From assembly GCA_905221605.1 (NCBI GenBank), contig CAJNDS010002224.1, positions 714,523 to 778,522 on the forward strand: a stretch of 64,000 bases of DNA, read 5' to 3'. Source of the DNA: Symbiodinium natans (taxonomy: Eukaryota > Sar > Dinophyceae > Suessiales > Symbiodiniaceae). Each line of letters starts with the position of its first letter. Position 1 is the stretch's first letter. Below are positions 19,672 through 31,400 of the stretch, piece after piece. The position numbers were made by a program, and so were the translations under genes. The notes beneath the pieces were generated by a model, which saw nothing but the letters and a program-made list of their open reading frames with translations, was not told where the DNA came from and did not search any database.

Positions 19672-22468
19672 CTCTCTCTGTCTCCGTCACTTGACTTAGG
19701 GAGTTGAAGCCAAGTTTCTTCGCTGTCGGAGGCTTGCGATTCGGTTGCAAGCTCCTGAGACACTAAAGGTTCCTCCTAAACCCTAAACCCTAAACCCTAA
19801 ACCCTAAACCCTAAACCCTAAACCCCTCGACCCCTAAATCTTAAACCCTAAAACCCCTCAACCCCTGAATGTTACACCTGTAAACCCTACCCCCTAAACC
19901 CCGAAACCACTAGACCCTAAACAGGGGCACTGAACCCCCAGGTCCGCGTTTTGGGCCCTGAACCCGAAACCCTAAACCCTAAACCCTAAACCGTAAACTC
20001 AAACCCGAAACCCTAAAGGGTGTTGGGATTTAGGGTCTGTGAAGGGGTTTATCAGGAATAAGGGTACAGGTAGTACCGTGAGATCGAAGAAAAAACCTGA
20101 AGCTTACCGGCAACAATTCTTCTGGTTTCGGGTTTAGGGTTTAGGGCTTCTGGTTTCGGGTTTAGGGTATAGGGTTTAGGGTCCTGCACCCTTAAACCCC
20201 AAACCCCCCTTTTTTCCCCAGAATGGGGCTTGTTGTTCATGGTTGGGGATGGCATCTCAGACGTCAGAAGCGGAGTGGGCTCAAGCCACTAAACCCTAAA
20301 CTCTGAAACCTCAACCCTAAACCCTAATAATTCCAACACCCTAAACCCTAATGCCGAATCACTCAACCCCGAACCCTAAACCTCCATCCCGGAACATTTT
20401 CAGATCCCACCAATCAATCTGAAATCCCAGGCCCCGCGCTCGTTTAGTCTGTAGGCTTGCGGCTCTAGCGTTCAGGGTTTAGGGTTTAGGGTTTAGGGTT
20501 TAGGGTTTAGGGTTAGGGTTCAGGGTTTAGGGTTAGGGTTTAGGCTAGCAGGGTTCAAGTCTCGAGCGCCCCAACCCTGGATGTGGGGTTGCGACACCCT
20601 GAACCCAAACCCTAAACCCTAAGCCCTAAAGCCCTAAAGCCCTAAAGCCCTAAAGCCCTAAAGCCCTAAAGCCCTAAAGCCCTAAAGCCCTAAAGCCCTA
20701 AAGCCCTAAATCCCAAGCCCTGGGAAACCTGAGAGTCATGTGTCATAGCCCTAAATTCTACCTTGGCATGCCTAGGCTTCCCAGCCACTTGGGCCCTAAA
20801 CATCTTGAACCCTAAGCCCTAAACCCCTTAAGCCCTAAAGCCATGAAGCCCGAAGCCCTGAAGCCCCATACAGCGCGTAAGCCTGGATTTAGGGTTTAGG
20901 GCTTAGGGTGTAGGGTTTAGGGTGTAGGGTTTAGGGTTTAGGGTTTAAGGGGTGTTGGAGCTTTACACAACTCCGGTTGTGTAGAGCTCCGACACGAGTT
21001 TCTCTAACGAACTCACGTGGCACACAAGACAAGACAAGACAATAAGCCTCAAACCGCCAAATTCCGGGTAGTTACATGGTCCCTTTGGGCCCCTCAAAAG
21101 GGCACCCCTCACATACCCCTTATATGCCCTATACAAGCCAAGGGTCCCTACATCAGAACCCGCTACAGAAGGTAAGGGACCACGTTAAGGACCCCTAAAC
21201 CCCCTAAACCTTAAACCCTAAACCCTAAACCCTAAACCCTAAACCCTCCTCCCACTCCTGGCCCTTGTGCTTGTTCCGGCGCTTGAGGATGGCGTAAGTA
21301 GCCAGGCCAAGAGCCTGTCTGCTTCGTGCGGCTGAGGGTTTAGGGTTTAGGGTTTAGGGTTTAGGGTTTAGGGTTTAGGGCTTAGGGATTAGGGATTAGG
21401 GTTTAGGGTTTAGGGTTTCCCGCTTATACTAACCGTCCTTACTAGGGATTATAGCCTTTACGCGCACTGCCGGCCCAACGTGAGGACCCCAACCAACCAT
21501 AAAGTGTAAGCTTCACTAAACCTTGACCCCCCCAAACCTGCTAAAGCCCCTAAACCTCTTCAAACCCAGTAAACCTAAACAAAAGCAAGAGCTATCTTAG
21601 TAGGAACAATCGCCACAGCACCCTACAAAACAATGGGAATAAGGGCCTACTCTGGGTCCTAGATGAGGTATTTGGGGTCCCTAAGCGATTGGGGTTTAGG
21701 GTCAAACCCAAAACCCAAAACCCAAAAAAACCCTAAACCCCAAACCCCAAACCCTAAACCCTAAACCCCAAACCCTAAACCCTAAACCCTAAACGGGATT
21801 AGGGATCATCCCTGAAGGGGGTTTCAGGTGTTGGGGGGTCTCGGGCTGCAAGGGCATGGATGGAAGGCACCGAAGTCCTTCTCTCCCCCCTAAGAACGGG
21901 TAAGGTTTAGGGTTTAGGGTTTAGGGTTTAGGGTTTAGGGTTTAGGGTTTAGGGTTTAGGGTTTAGGGTTTAGGGTTTAGGGTTTAGGGTTTAGGGTTTA
22001 GGGTTTAGGGTTTAGGGTTTAGGAGGTAGAGTTTGGGGTCCAGGGCTTCAGGTTTAGGGTTTAGGGCTGGGGGTTTGCAAAAGTCCCAACCCCACTCGAC
22101 GTCCCCTGCCGAGAGCAGAAAAACTGGCAACTGGGTTGAGCTTTAAACCCTCTGAAAAAAAATATATATATATATATATATATATGTGTGTTTATTTCTA
22201 TAGGGCCCTTGCTAAACAAAAATAAGGAAAATGCAAAATGACCCAAAAACCAACCTAGAAAAGCGGCGATGGTCACGCGCGTGTAGGACCACACCACATT
22301 CAAGATGAGCTGCGAGCTGTCGTACTCCTCTCGGGAGGTGAAAGACTCAGGGTTTAGGGTTTAGGGTTCAGGGTTCAGGGTTTAGGGCTTCTGGGATAAG
22401 GTTCTTTTTAGCGATCTGGCCGTGTGGCGTCGAGCCACAGACCGTTGGACCCGGCAACTCTATATAGC

Positions 22469-22499
<31 letters not shown>

Positions 22500-25400
22500 A
22501 ACATAAATAAATAAATATATATATATATATATACATATATCTGTCTCTCTCTCTCTCTCTTTCGGTTTAGGGTTTGGAATTAGCGTTTAGGGGTGTAGAT
22601 CCAGTCTCCAATCTTGTTCGAGCACAGACTTCTTGAACAAATCGAAACCAGATGAGGCTATCCTGAAAACCCTCGACCCTCAACCCACCTACCTAGTTGC
22701 TGAGTACCCTTGGCCAAAATGGCTAACCTCTCAGTTATGGTGAGATTATATACTCCAAAAGGGTAAAGGTTCCCTATTCACAGCTACGAAGCCTATAAAA
22801 CATACTGGAATCCTCTGACTAAACCCAAACGCTAAACCCTAAACCCTAAAGCCTGAACCCGAGACCCTCCGCAGGGAGGCGCCTCGTTCTTGCAGATCTC
22901 ATTCCTCAGGGCTTTTTGGTGCAAGTATACAGGGTTTTGAGAAGCCTGGAGAGTCTAGGGTTTAGGGTTTAGGGTTTAGGGTTGTAGGGTTTAGGGTTTA
23001 GGGTTTAGGTTGAGGGTTTATGGTGATGTGTTGGGCTCCGGGCTTAGGGTCCCCAGAGTCCACGGCGACACCAAAGAAACCCCACGATGAAGGTGAACCG
23101 AAGCACTTAGGTAGCTCAAGGACAGAGGACGTTCCCGAAAGCCTAAACCCGAAACCCCTAAAACCCATCCAGCCCGAAAGCCCTGCAACCCTAAATCCTT
23201 AGAGCCCGAAAACCCTAAAACCCTAAAGCCCTCAAACCCTAGAGACCGAAAGCCCTAATTAAGCCCTAAAACCCTAGAAGCCCTGGAACCCTAAAACACT
23301 ACAGCCCCAAAACCCCTAAAGCCCCCAAACCCCAAACCCTACACCCCAAAGACCCTAAAGCCCCTAAACCCCGCAAACCTCAAACCCCAAACCCTAAACC
23401 CGAAAGCCCTGCACACAACAACACGTTGCTCAAACACCCCTAAACCCTAAACCCTAAACCCTAAACCCGTGCAGGATGCAGCGTGTTGGGCGTGGCAAAG
23501 AAGGTGGGAAGGAGGGCCAGGGCGATGCACGCGCAAAGGATAAGCACCTGAAAGGAGGTTTAGGCTTTAGGGTTTAGGGTTTAGGGTTTAGGGTTTAGGG
23601 TTTAGGGTTTAGGGTTTAGGGTTTAGGGTTTAGATTTAGGGTTTAGGGTTTAGGGTTTAAGGTTGAATCCCATAACATTAAGAACATGTTTCGCTTTCAT
23701 TTATCGGATGCACCAATACAATCCCAGCGCAGCACCGAGAACACCGTAACTCAAGCCCTGAAACAATAAACCTAGGCCCTGAGGCCCTGAAACCCTAAGC
23801 CCCAGGCCTGAAAACTTTGAAACCCTAAGCCCTGAAACCTTGAGTTTCAGGGCCTGAGGCCCTGAAACCCTTAAACCCTGAAACCCTGAAGCCCAGGCCT
23901 TGAGGGGCCCTGAAACCCTAAATTCCAGGCCTGAAGTCCTGAAACCCTAAACCTCAGGCCCTTAGGCCCTGAAGCCCCAAACTTCCTGCCCTGGACCCTG
24001 AAACCTGAACCAGGGCTTGAAAACCTAAACTCCAGGCCTGAAGCCCCTGAAACCCTAAACCTCAGCTCCTGAACCCCTGAAACCCTAAACCTTCGGCCCT
24101 GACACCCTGAAACCCTAAACTTCAGGCCTGAAACCCTAAACCCTAAACCCTAAACCTGAGGGCCTGAAGCACTGAAACCCTGAACCCTCTACCCTGCCAA
24201 CGAATTTAAGGCCCAAATTGGGCTTTTTCCGACGAATTTCATTAAGGTTTAGCCCAAATTGGGCCTTGCCGACGAATTTCATTAAGTTTTGGCTGGGCGC
24301 ATTTTGGTTTAGCTTAAATTGGGCCTTACCGACGAACTTAAGGCCCAGATTCGTCGGCAAGGCGCATTGGCCTTGCCAACGACTTTCGTTAAGGTTTAGC
24401 CCCGCCCAAATTGGGCCTTGCCGACGAATTTCAGGCCCGACAAGGCCCGTTCTGGGCCGACGAATTGGAGGTTAAAACCTTCAGGAAAATGGCTGTTTCG
24501 GGACCCGAATTCATGTCTTGGCCCCCGGGCCCTGGATGTCGAAAAGCCACATGGGCCCCTTTTAAGTTCACATAAGCTTATCCCTGCATAAATTATATGG
24601 ATCCCTTTCTAAAATCCCCTTAAACTCACCCCTTGTTCAAATCACATGGATCCATTTGAAATTCATATAAACTCATCCCGTTTTGCTAAATCATGAAATT
24701 CATATAAACTCATCCCTTCATCATATCGAGCCCTGCTATATTTATATAAACTCATCCAGACTAAAACCACATGGATCCTTCCTAAATTATACAAATAAAA
24801 GCTTCTCCCTACAGTATTAAAAACATATAGAACCCCCGACCTTTTAAACAAGCTTAAAACCGCTTCGACGGCTCTTTTTGGGGTGAGGGGGCCCACACAC
24901 CAAAGCAGGTGCAACAGTTAACATTTAACCCTAAGCCCTGATTAGGGTTTAGGGCTTAGGGTTTAGGGTTTCGGGTTTAGGGTTGGTTGCGGATTTGGGG
25001 TTCAAGGAAGATCTCCATGCAATCTGACCGGAAACCCTGAACAACGGGTGGTGAGCGGGATCCTGTTCTCACTGCGGGTCCTTCTCACAAGTATCTGGCT
25101 TCAGGAATTGAAAACCTAAAACCTAAACCCTAAACCCTAAACCCTAAACCCTACACCTTAAATCATAAACCCTATGCCCTAAACCAACCGCGAAGACCCC
25201 GAGATGGAAGTGGTGAAGAGCAGCTTGCTGAACTCTAAAGGTGGCCCTAAACCCTACAACATCCTCCCATGCCCTACCCTAAGGGTCCATGTACCTAAAT
25301 ATGGAATACTTGGGCCTTAAAGTACTTCCTATAGAAGGACTTTTGGGTCTAAGTATATAATAATAAGGTACATGGACCCTTAGGGCTATAAAACCCAAAA

Positions 25401-28400
25401 CCCTTTCTTGGTGGCCCAGTCACCATTGCATAGGAAAGGGGCACCCCTGCTTGGGTTGGTGACTTTCTAAGGGAACCCATAACCGAAAACAGGGGGGGGG
25501 AGGGATAGGCAAAGATGTGCATCTACTCCTCGTGCAGTATCCAGATGATTCTACCCAAGCCCTGACTCTTTTGGGTTTAGGGACAAAGGGTTTAGGGCTT
25601 AGGGTTTTGGGTTCAGGGTTTAAACGCCATAACCCCCTCAAAGCCCTCTAAACACCACCCTAAACCCTAAACCCTAAACCCTAAACCCTATACCCTAAAC
25701 CCTAAACCCTAAACCCTAAACCCTAAACCATGAGGCCCATCTGCAACCATGCCACGGGCATTCTCGGGTTGTTCGTGGACTCTTTCGGGCCGCAGACGAG
25801 CCTGATAGACAACAACTATGGAGGGTTTAGGGTTTAGGGCTTAGGGTTTAGGATTTAGGGTTTAGGGTTTAGGGTTTAGGGTGTGGGTCTCTGGGTTTGG
25901 GGGCTTTTACGAGCCCGTGGGGTTTGTAGAGCTTGTTTCATTTTTGGAGTTTTTTGGCTTGTGTAGGGGCGTACGGGTGCAGGGTGCGGCCTGGGCGGTG
26001 TGAAGCTTCTCAGCAACTGAGGACAGAAAGTGTGGGCACTTTCTTTTGTAAAATTTGCATTTTAGCATGGGCTATAAGTCCCGCATTTACAAGTATAGTG
26101 CAGCGGCCGTTCCTTGCAGAACAAATCGCATCAAACGTATTTCTTGATGCCTTGCGCATCACACGCAATTGCAGCGACCCCCAAAGTTTCAAAACTAAGC
26201 CGTCTCCCCCCCGAGGTTTCAGCTCTGAGCATTGACTCAACTACTAGTACCAAAGGACAGTCCTTACACATGTATACATATATATATATAATACTTTTTC
26301 AGATAGATACCTATGCAAATTTGTAGATCTAGATCTTCGCTGTATCTATATCTGCTTATACATATACTTATACATATACATACATGAGATATGTATGCAT
26401 ATATATATATATGTGTATATATCCCCCCCCCCCCCCCCAGGGTCCACCCCCAAGGCTTTTCAGAATCTCCTCACTCCACATATATATATATGTGTATATA
26501 TATACTCTTTCTTATACATGCAGATGCAGAAAGCGCTGCAAATACCGAGGGTATTCCTGTTACAACGATTGTTTCAGACTTCTTTTTTGACAGCGATGTG
26601 TACATGCAGATACCAGAATGGACTACCAGGATCTGGTGGTTCGTTTCTGGTGTTACCGACTTCGTTCTTATGGCGCTGTGTGTGTATGTCTGCGAAATGC
26701 GAATATGGCTTGCCTGAAACTCAGGAAATAGAGACAGTACAGCACTTTCGCCTGTGCAGACTGCAGAAGTGCTGTGCTGTCCCTATTTTTTGCTTGCCTG
26801 GTGACGAGAAATAGGTACAGTACAGCACGTTCGCCTCTCCAGACTGCAGAAGTGCTGTACTGTCCCTATTTTTGGCTTGCAGGTACCAATAATGTGCTGT
26901 ACTGTCCCTAAAAAACCTAAAACACCAATCTTTCCAGAACTACCAGCGCCCTGGAGCCCGGTAGTTCCAGAAGGATTGGCTTTTTAGGTTTTTTAGGGAC
27001 AGCACGGCGCTGCATTGGTACCTGCACAGTACAGCACTTCTCCAGACTGTAGAAGTGCTGTACTGTCCCTGATTTTGCTTGCCTGGGGACGAGAAAGTCG
27101 GGACAGTACAGCACGTTCGCCTCTCTGCAGAAGTGCTGTACTGTCCCTATATTTGCTTCGCTTAGTTTGTTTATATCTTGAGAATCCCAGGATGTGGGGA
27201 AAGGACATTTGCTCACAGTATTCTCGCGTCCCCCGGACGCAAGCCCTACAAACATAGGCATACCCCTATGAGATGTAAGGTTTAGGGATTGGAGCCTCAA
27301 GCCCCATAGGGTTATAAGCTTCTAATCGTACAGGTCATGCCCAAACCATAAACCCTGCACCTTTAAACCCGAGGTCTGGGCATGTATACCTTCAGCGCCC
27401 TAAAGACCCTTAAAACAACTCTATGGGTTTAGGCGTAAAGTGCCTAAGTCTTAAAACCTAAACCCTTAAACCTTAACTCTGTAGGGTTTAAAAGTTAGGA
27501 ATTAAGTTGTAATTGCCGGCATGAGTTTAAATGCCTTAATCTTAAACCCTAAAACTGTCAACCTTAACCCTATAGAGCTCAAAGGTTAAGGGACGAGGCT
27601 TAGTTGCTAAACCCTACAGGTTTTCAGGGCTTCTCTTGAAAGCCCTAAACCCTTAACCGATAGGGTACTGTATAAGAGAGTAAGCCTTGAAACAAAAACA
27701 GGAGCACAGCGAGGGACAGGGTCCACCCCTCACCCCCTCCCCACCCCCCCCCCCGCCCCCCCCTACCCCCCCCACCCGCCCGCCCCCGCCCCCCTCCCCG
27801 CCCCACCCCCCCCCCCCCCCCCCCCTCCCCCCCTTTGTAAGCAAACTTGCTGCTTATGTGTGACAAAATCTCCTTCCAACCAAGATTTAGTTACCAACTC
27901 ATGCATATCTTAAAAGCCTGAACCTTAAACCCTAACTTACGGTTTAAACTCTATGGGCTTGAAGCCTTAACCCCATAGGGTTTGACAGGTGAAGGGCTTA
28001 GGTGCAATTGCCGGCTTACGTTTAAATGCCTGAATCTTACACCCTAAACCTTTAAACCTTAACCCGATAGTAGACGTCAGGAAAGTCAAGACTACACTCG
28101 GAAGGGTGGATCATCGGGGGGGGGGGGGGGGGGGAAGTATATATATATATATATATATGGTCACCCCCCCCCCCCCCCATGATCTAGGTTTTGCTTTGTC
28201 CCTATAAAAACCCTCGTAAATACCGATAAAAATGACATGCTGGCTATGCTAGGCGATGTCCTGTTTTTGCACGTCTAGTCCTATGCGAGAAAACCTGTAA
28301 ATAGTGAAAAACGCGTGTGTTTAGCACTACTTCCACATCACCGCATAAAAAAACACACCAAAAACACAGGAAAATGCAATTTGGTAAACATGTCTATGAA

Positions 28401-31400
28401 TTATTTGCATAGGACAGGCTTATAAACACAGAATTGTATGCAAAAAACTTCTTTTTTGCAGAATTTGCAAATTTTGACACAAATCCAAAAATCCAAAAAT
28501 CCAAAAACTCAAAACCATGGAGCCGGGAGGCAGCCTTTTTTGGATTTTTTGGTTTTCTCGAGGTTTTTTGGTTTTTTTTTTGGAAAAATCCAAAAAAAAC
28601 CATGGTTTTTTTTGGATTTTACTTGCTCCTGGCCTCAAAAACCTAAAAAACACATGGTTTTTTTGGATTTTGAGTGAAAATCCAAAAAAACCCTCGTGTT
28701 TTTTTTGATTTCAGGTGGTTCTGGTCTCAGAAACTAAAAAAACACATGGTGTTGTTTTGGATTTTCACTCAAAATCCAAAAAAAAAACCATGTGTTTTTA
28801 GGTTTTTGAGGGCAGGAGCAAGTAAAATCCAAAAAAAACCATGTTTTTTTGATTTTTCCAAAAAAAACCAAAACAACCTCGAGAAAACCAAAAAATCCAA
28901 AAAAGGCGGCCTCCCGGCTCCATGGTTTTGATTTTTGGATTTTTGGATTTTTGGATTTTTGGGTTTTTTTTTAAGCAAATTTTGCAAAAAATGCTTTTCT
29001 TGTATAAAGAATGTGTATTGTTATACGTTGTTTCTGCTAATGTGACTGCCTTGCACACACACAGAGAAAAGCACACAAACACACCCACCATTCGTTTTTT
29101 TTTTCAATTCAGCCTATTCGGTATGCAGGGCGTGGCGTTAACATGTAAAGTTCCATTAGATTTAATTACGAATGAGGCTTAGAAGAGGATGTCTTGGGAT
29201 GTGGCGTCTTAATATGAAAAGTAATAAAAAAAAGAAATAGAGAGGGTTTCTTAGGGTGTGGTTCTTTTGAGGATGTGGACCTGCAATTCAAAAGTCTAAT
29301 TGGACTTAAAAAAGAGTGGGGCTTCGAAGAGGATGTCTTGGGGTGTGGCCTCTTAATTTAAACGTCTATTTAAGTGGAATCACAAAGGAAGTCCAGTTGA
29401 GGATTTCTTAGGGTGTGGTGTTTTAGTGCAAACCTCAAATTACATTTCATTACGAAGTGGGGCCAGAGGAGACTTTCACAGGGTGTGGTCGGTAAAATAA
29501 AATTCCAAAGAGGTAGTAACGAATGAGGCTTAGAAGGGCGTGGCCTCTTAATTGTTTTACTTGGTTTGGTTTTACGAACGAAGCTGTGGCTTTACCATAC
29601 ACAGGTCTTAGGGTGTGGCCTTTTAAATTCTGTCCAAAGGGGTGTGGCCTCTAAACTTAAAATTCAATTTAAGTGGAATTCCAAACGAGTCCAGATGAGG
29701 ATTTCTTAGGGTGTGGCGTTTTAATACAAACCTCAAATAACATTGTAGTATGAAGCGAGGCCAGGGGAGAATTTCATAGGGTGTGGTCTGCAAAATAGAA
29801 TTCCAAATAGGTATTAACCAATGAAGCTTAGAAGAGGATGTCTTGTGGCGGGGCCTCTTAATTTGTTTGTTTGACTTGGGTTTAATTTACTAACGAAGCT
29901 ATGGCTTTATCATATACAAGTCTATTGACATTTCACTAATAGGCACCAGAAGAGGATTTCATAGGGTCTAGCGGTTAAATATGGAATTGTAAGTACATTC
30001 AAATACGAATGGGGGCTCATGATATAAATTTCTGTCCAAGAGTTACATACGAACCTAGCCTAGGTCAGAACTTCTTAGGGTGTGGGCTTCTTACCTAGCA
30101 TTATAAACTTCTTACGAGATTCTGTTACGAACAGGCCCCAGAATGGTGTGGCTTTTTTTAATACAAGCATCTTGGCAAATCGAAAATAGGTCTAATTACA
30201 AACGAAGGTCTAATGAGGATTTCTTGGCGTGTGGCTTTGTAATACAGAATTCTAATTAATCTTCATTACAAATAGGTGCCAGAAAGGGATTTCATAGGGT
30301 ATGGTCTGCAATATAGAATTCTAACTCGGTTTCATTGCGAGGAGGATGTCCTGGGGTTGGCCTCTGAATATACACTTGCTTTACTTGGGTTCAATTACGA
30401 ACGAAGCCCAGAAGAGGATTTCTTAGGGTGTGGGCTTACAATATGAAATCAAATTGCGTTTCATTACGAATGGGGCCAGCGAAAGATTTCACAGGGTGTG
30501 GGAAAAACAAAAATGTTCTAAATAGGTATTAATCAATGAGGCTTAGAAGAGGATGTCTTGGGGCTGGGCCTCTTAATATGTTTTTTTACTTGGGTTAATT
30601 ACGAACGAAGCTGTGGCTTTATCAGACACAAGTCTACTGAAATTTCATTAAGAGGGCCCAGAAGAGGATTTCATAGGGTGTGGCCTTTTCAGTATAGAAT
30701 TCTTTTCGTAGGGTGTGGGCTTCTTATGTAGAAGCATTTTCTCAATAAAATAGGCAGGAAGCCCAGATGAGGATTTCTGAGGCTGTAACCTCTGCATATA
30801 AAGCTCTTGTGAGATTTTGTTACGGACAGGCAGGCCCCAGAAGAGGATTTCATAGGGTGCGGCTTTGAATTGGCAAATTTAGATTTCTAAAAAAATTTTA
30901 CTACGAATGAGGCCAGTGGCCTTTTAATTTTCATTCCGACTTAGGTTTAAATCTCGCTTCGATGGGCCCGAAAGGCCTTTCGACCTAGATCATGGGGGGG
31001 GGGTGAGCATATATATATATATATGTATATTGTTTTATCTAATGTTTATTTATATTTATATGTATATTCATATATATATATATATATATAAGTATATCTT
31101 TACATTGATATTTATTATTCATTTTATTCTTGATTTATTGAATTATGTATTATGACATCTATATATGCAAAAAAATATGTATGTACATATGTGTATACCG
31201 ATCATACCCTTGCAACGCACAAATAAAGTGTCCCAGGTGCATCCACTGGAGGACCAACTTGAGGAGCGAGCAGGTGTGCTGCAAGACGCCGAAGGCCAAG
31301 ACCATCCTAGCTGCAGTTTAGGGGTTAGGGTTTAGGGTTTAGGGTTTAGGGTAGCCCTAAACCCTAAACCCTAAACCCTCCAACTCTACGGTCCGAAGAC

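Larger units (their letters stand above)
28141..31024. mobile_element. 2.9 kb inserted element bounded by (TA)n-GGTCAC-polyC-ATGATCTAGGT inverted repeats
   Basis: The left end (28141-28189) and right end (30983-31024) are inverted copies: ACCTAGATCAT followed by a G tract, GTGAxCA and (TA)n. The interior has no telomere-like arrays at all, unlike everything around it. It contains AT-rich unique sequence (28190-28420), a large foldback (28420-29060) and a degenerate repeat array (29160-30950). No recognisable transposase or reverse transcriptase frame was found, so it would be non-autonomous or a satellite-type insertion. Confidence 0.7.

Noticed and set aside
19499-19763. Arg-Glu-rich ORFs
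   Set aside because: Translation of the (CT)n microsatellite on the opposite strand; two overlapping frames show the same pattern.
26384-26814. Overlapping plus ORFs of 68-139 codons
   Set aside because: They start in (TA)n microsatellites and poly-C, and continue through the hairpin cluster in three frames; no motif.
28394-29182. Several Phe/Lys/Pro-rich ORFs (FFGF, KIQKK repeats)
   Set aside because: All are readings of the TTTTTGGATTTT foldback; mirrored ORFs occur on the other strand and other arm.
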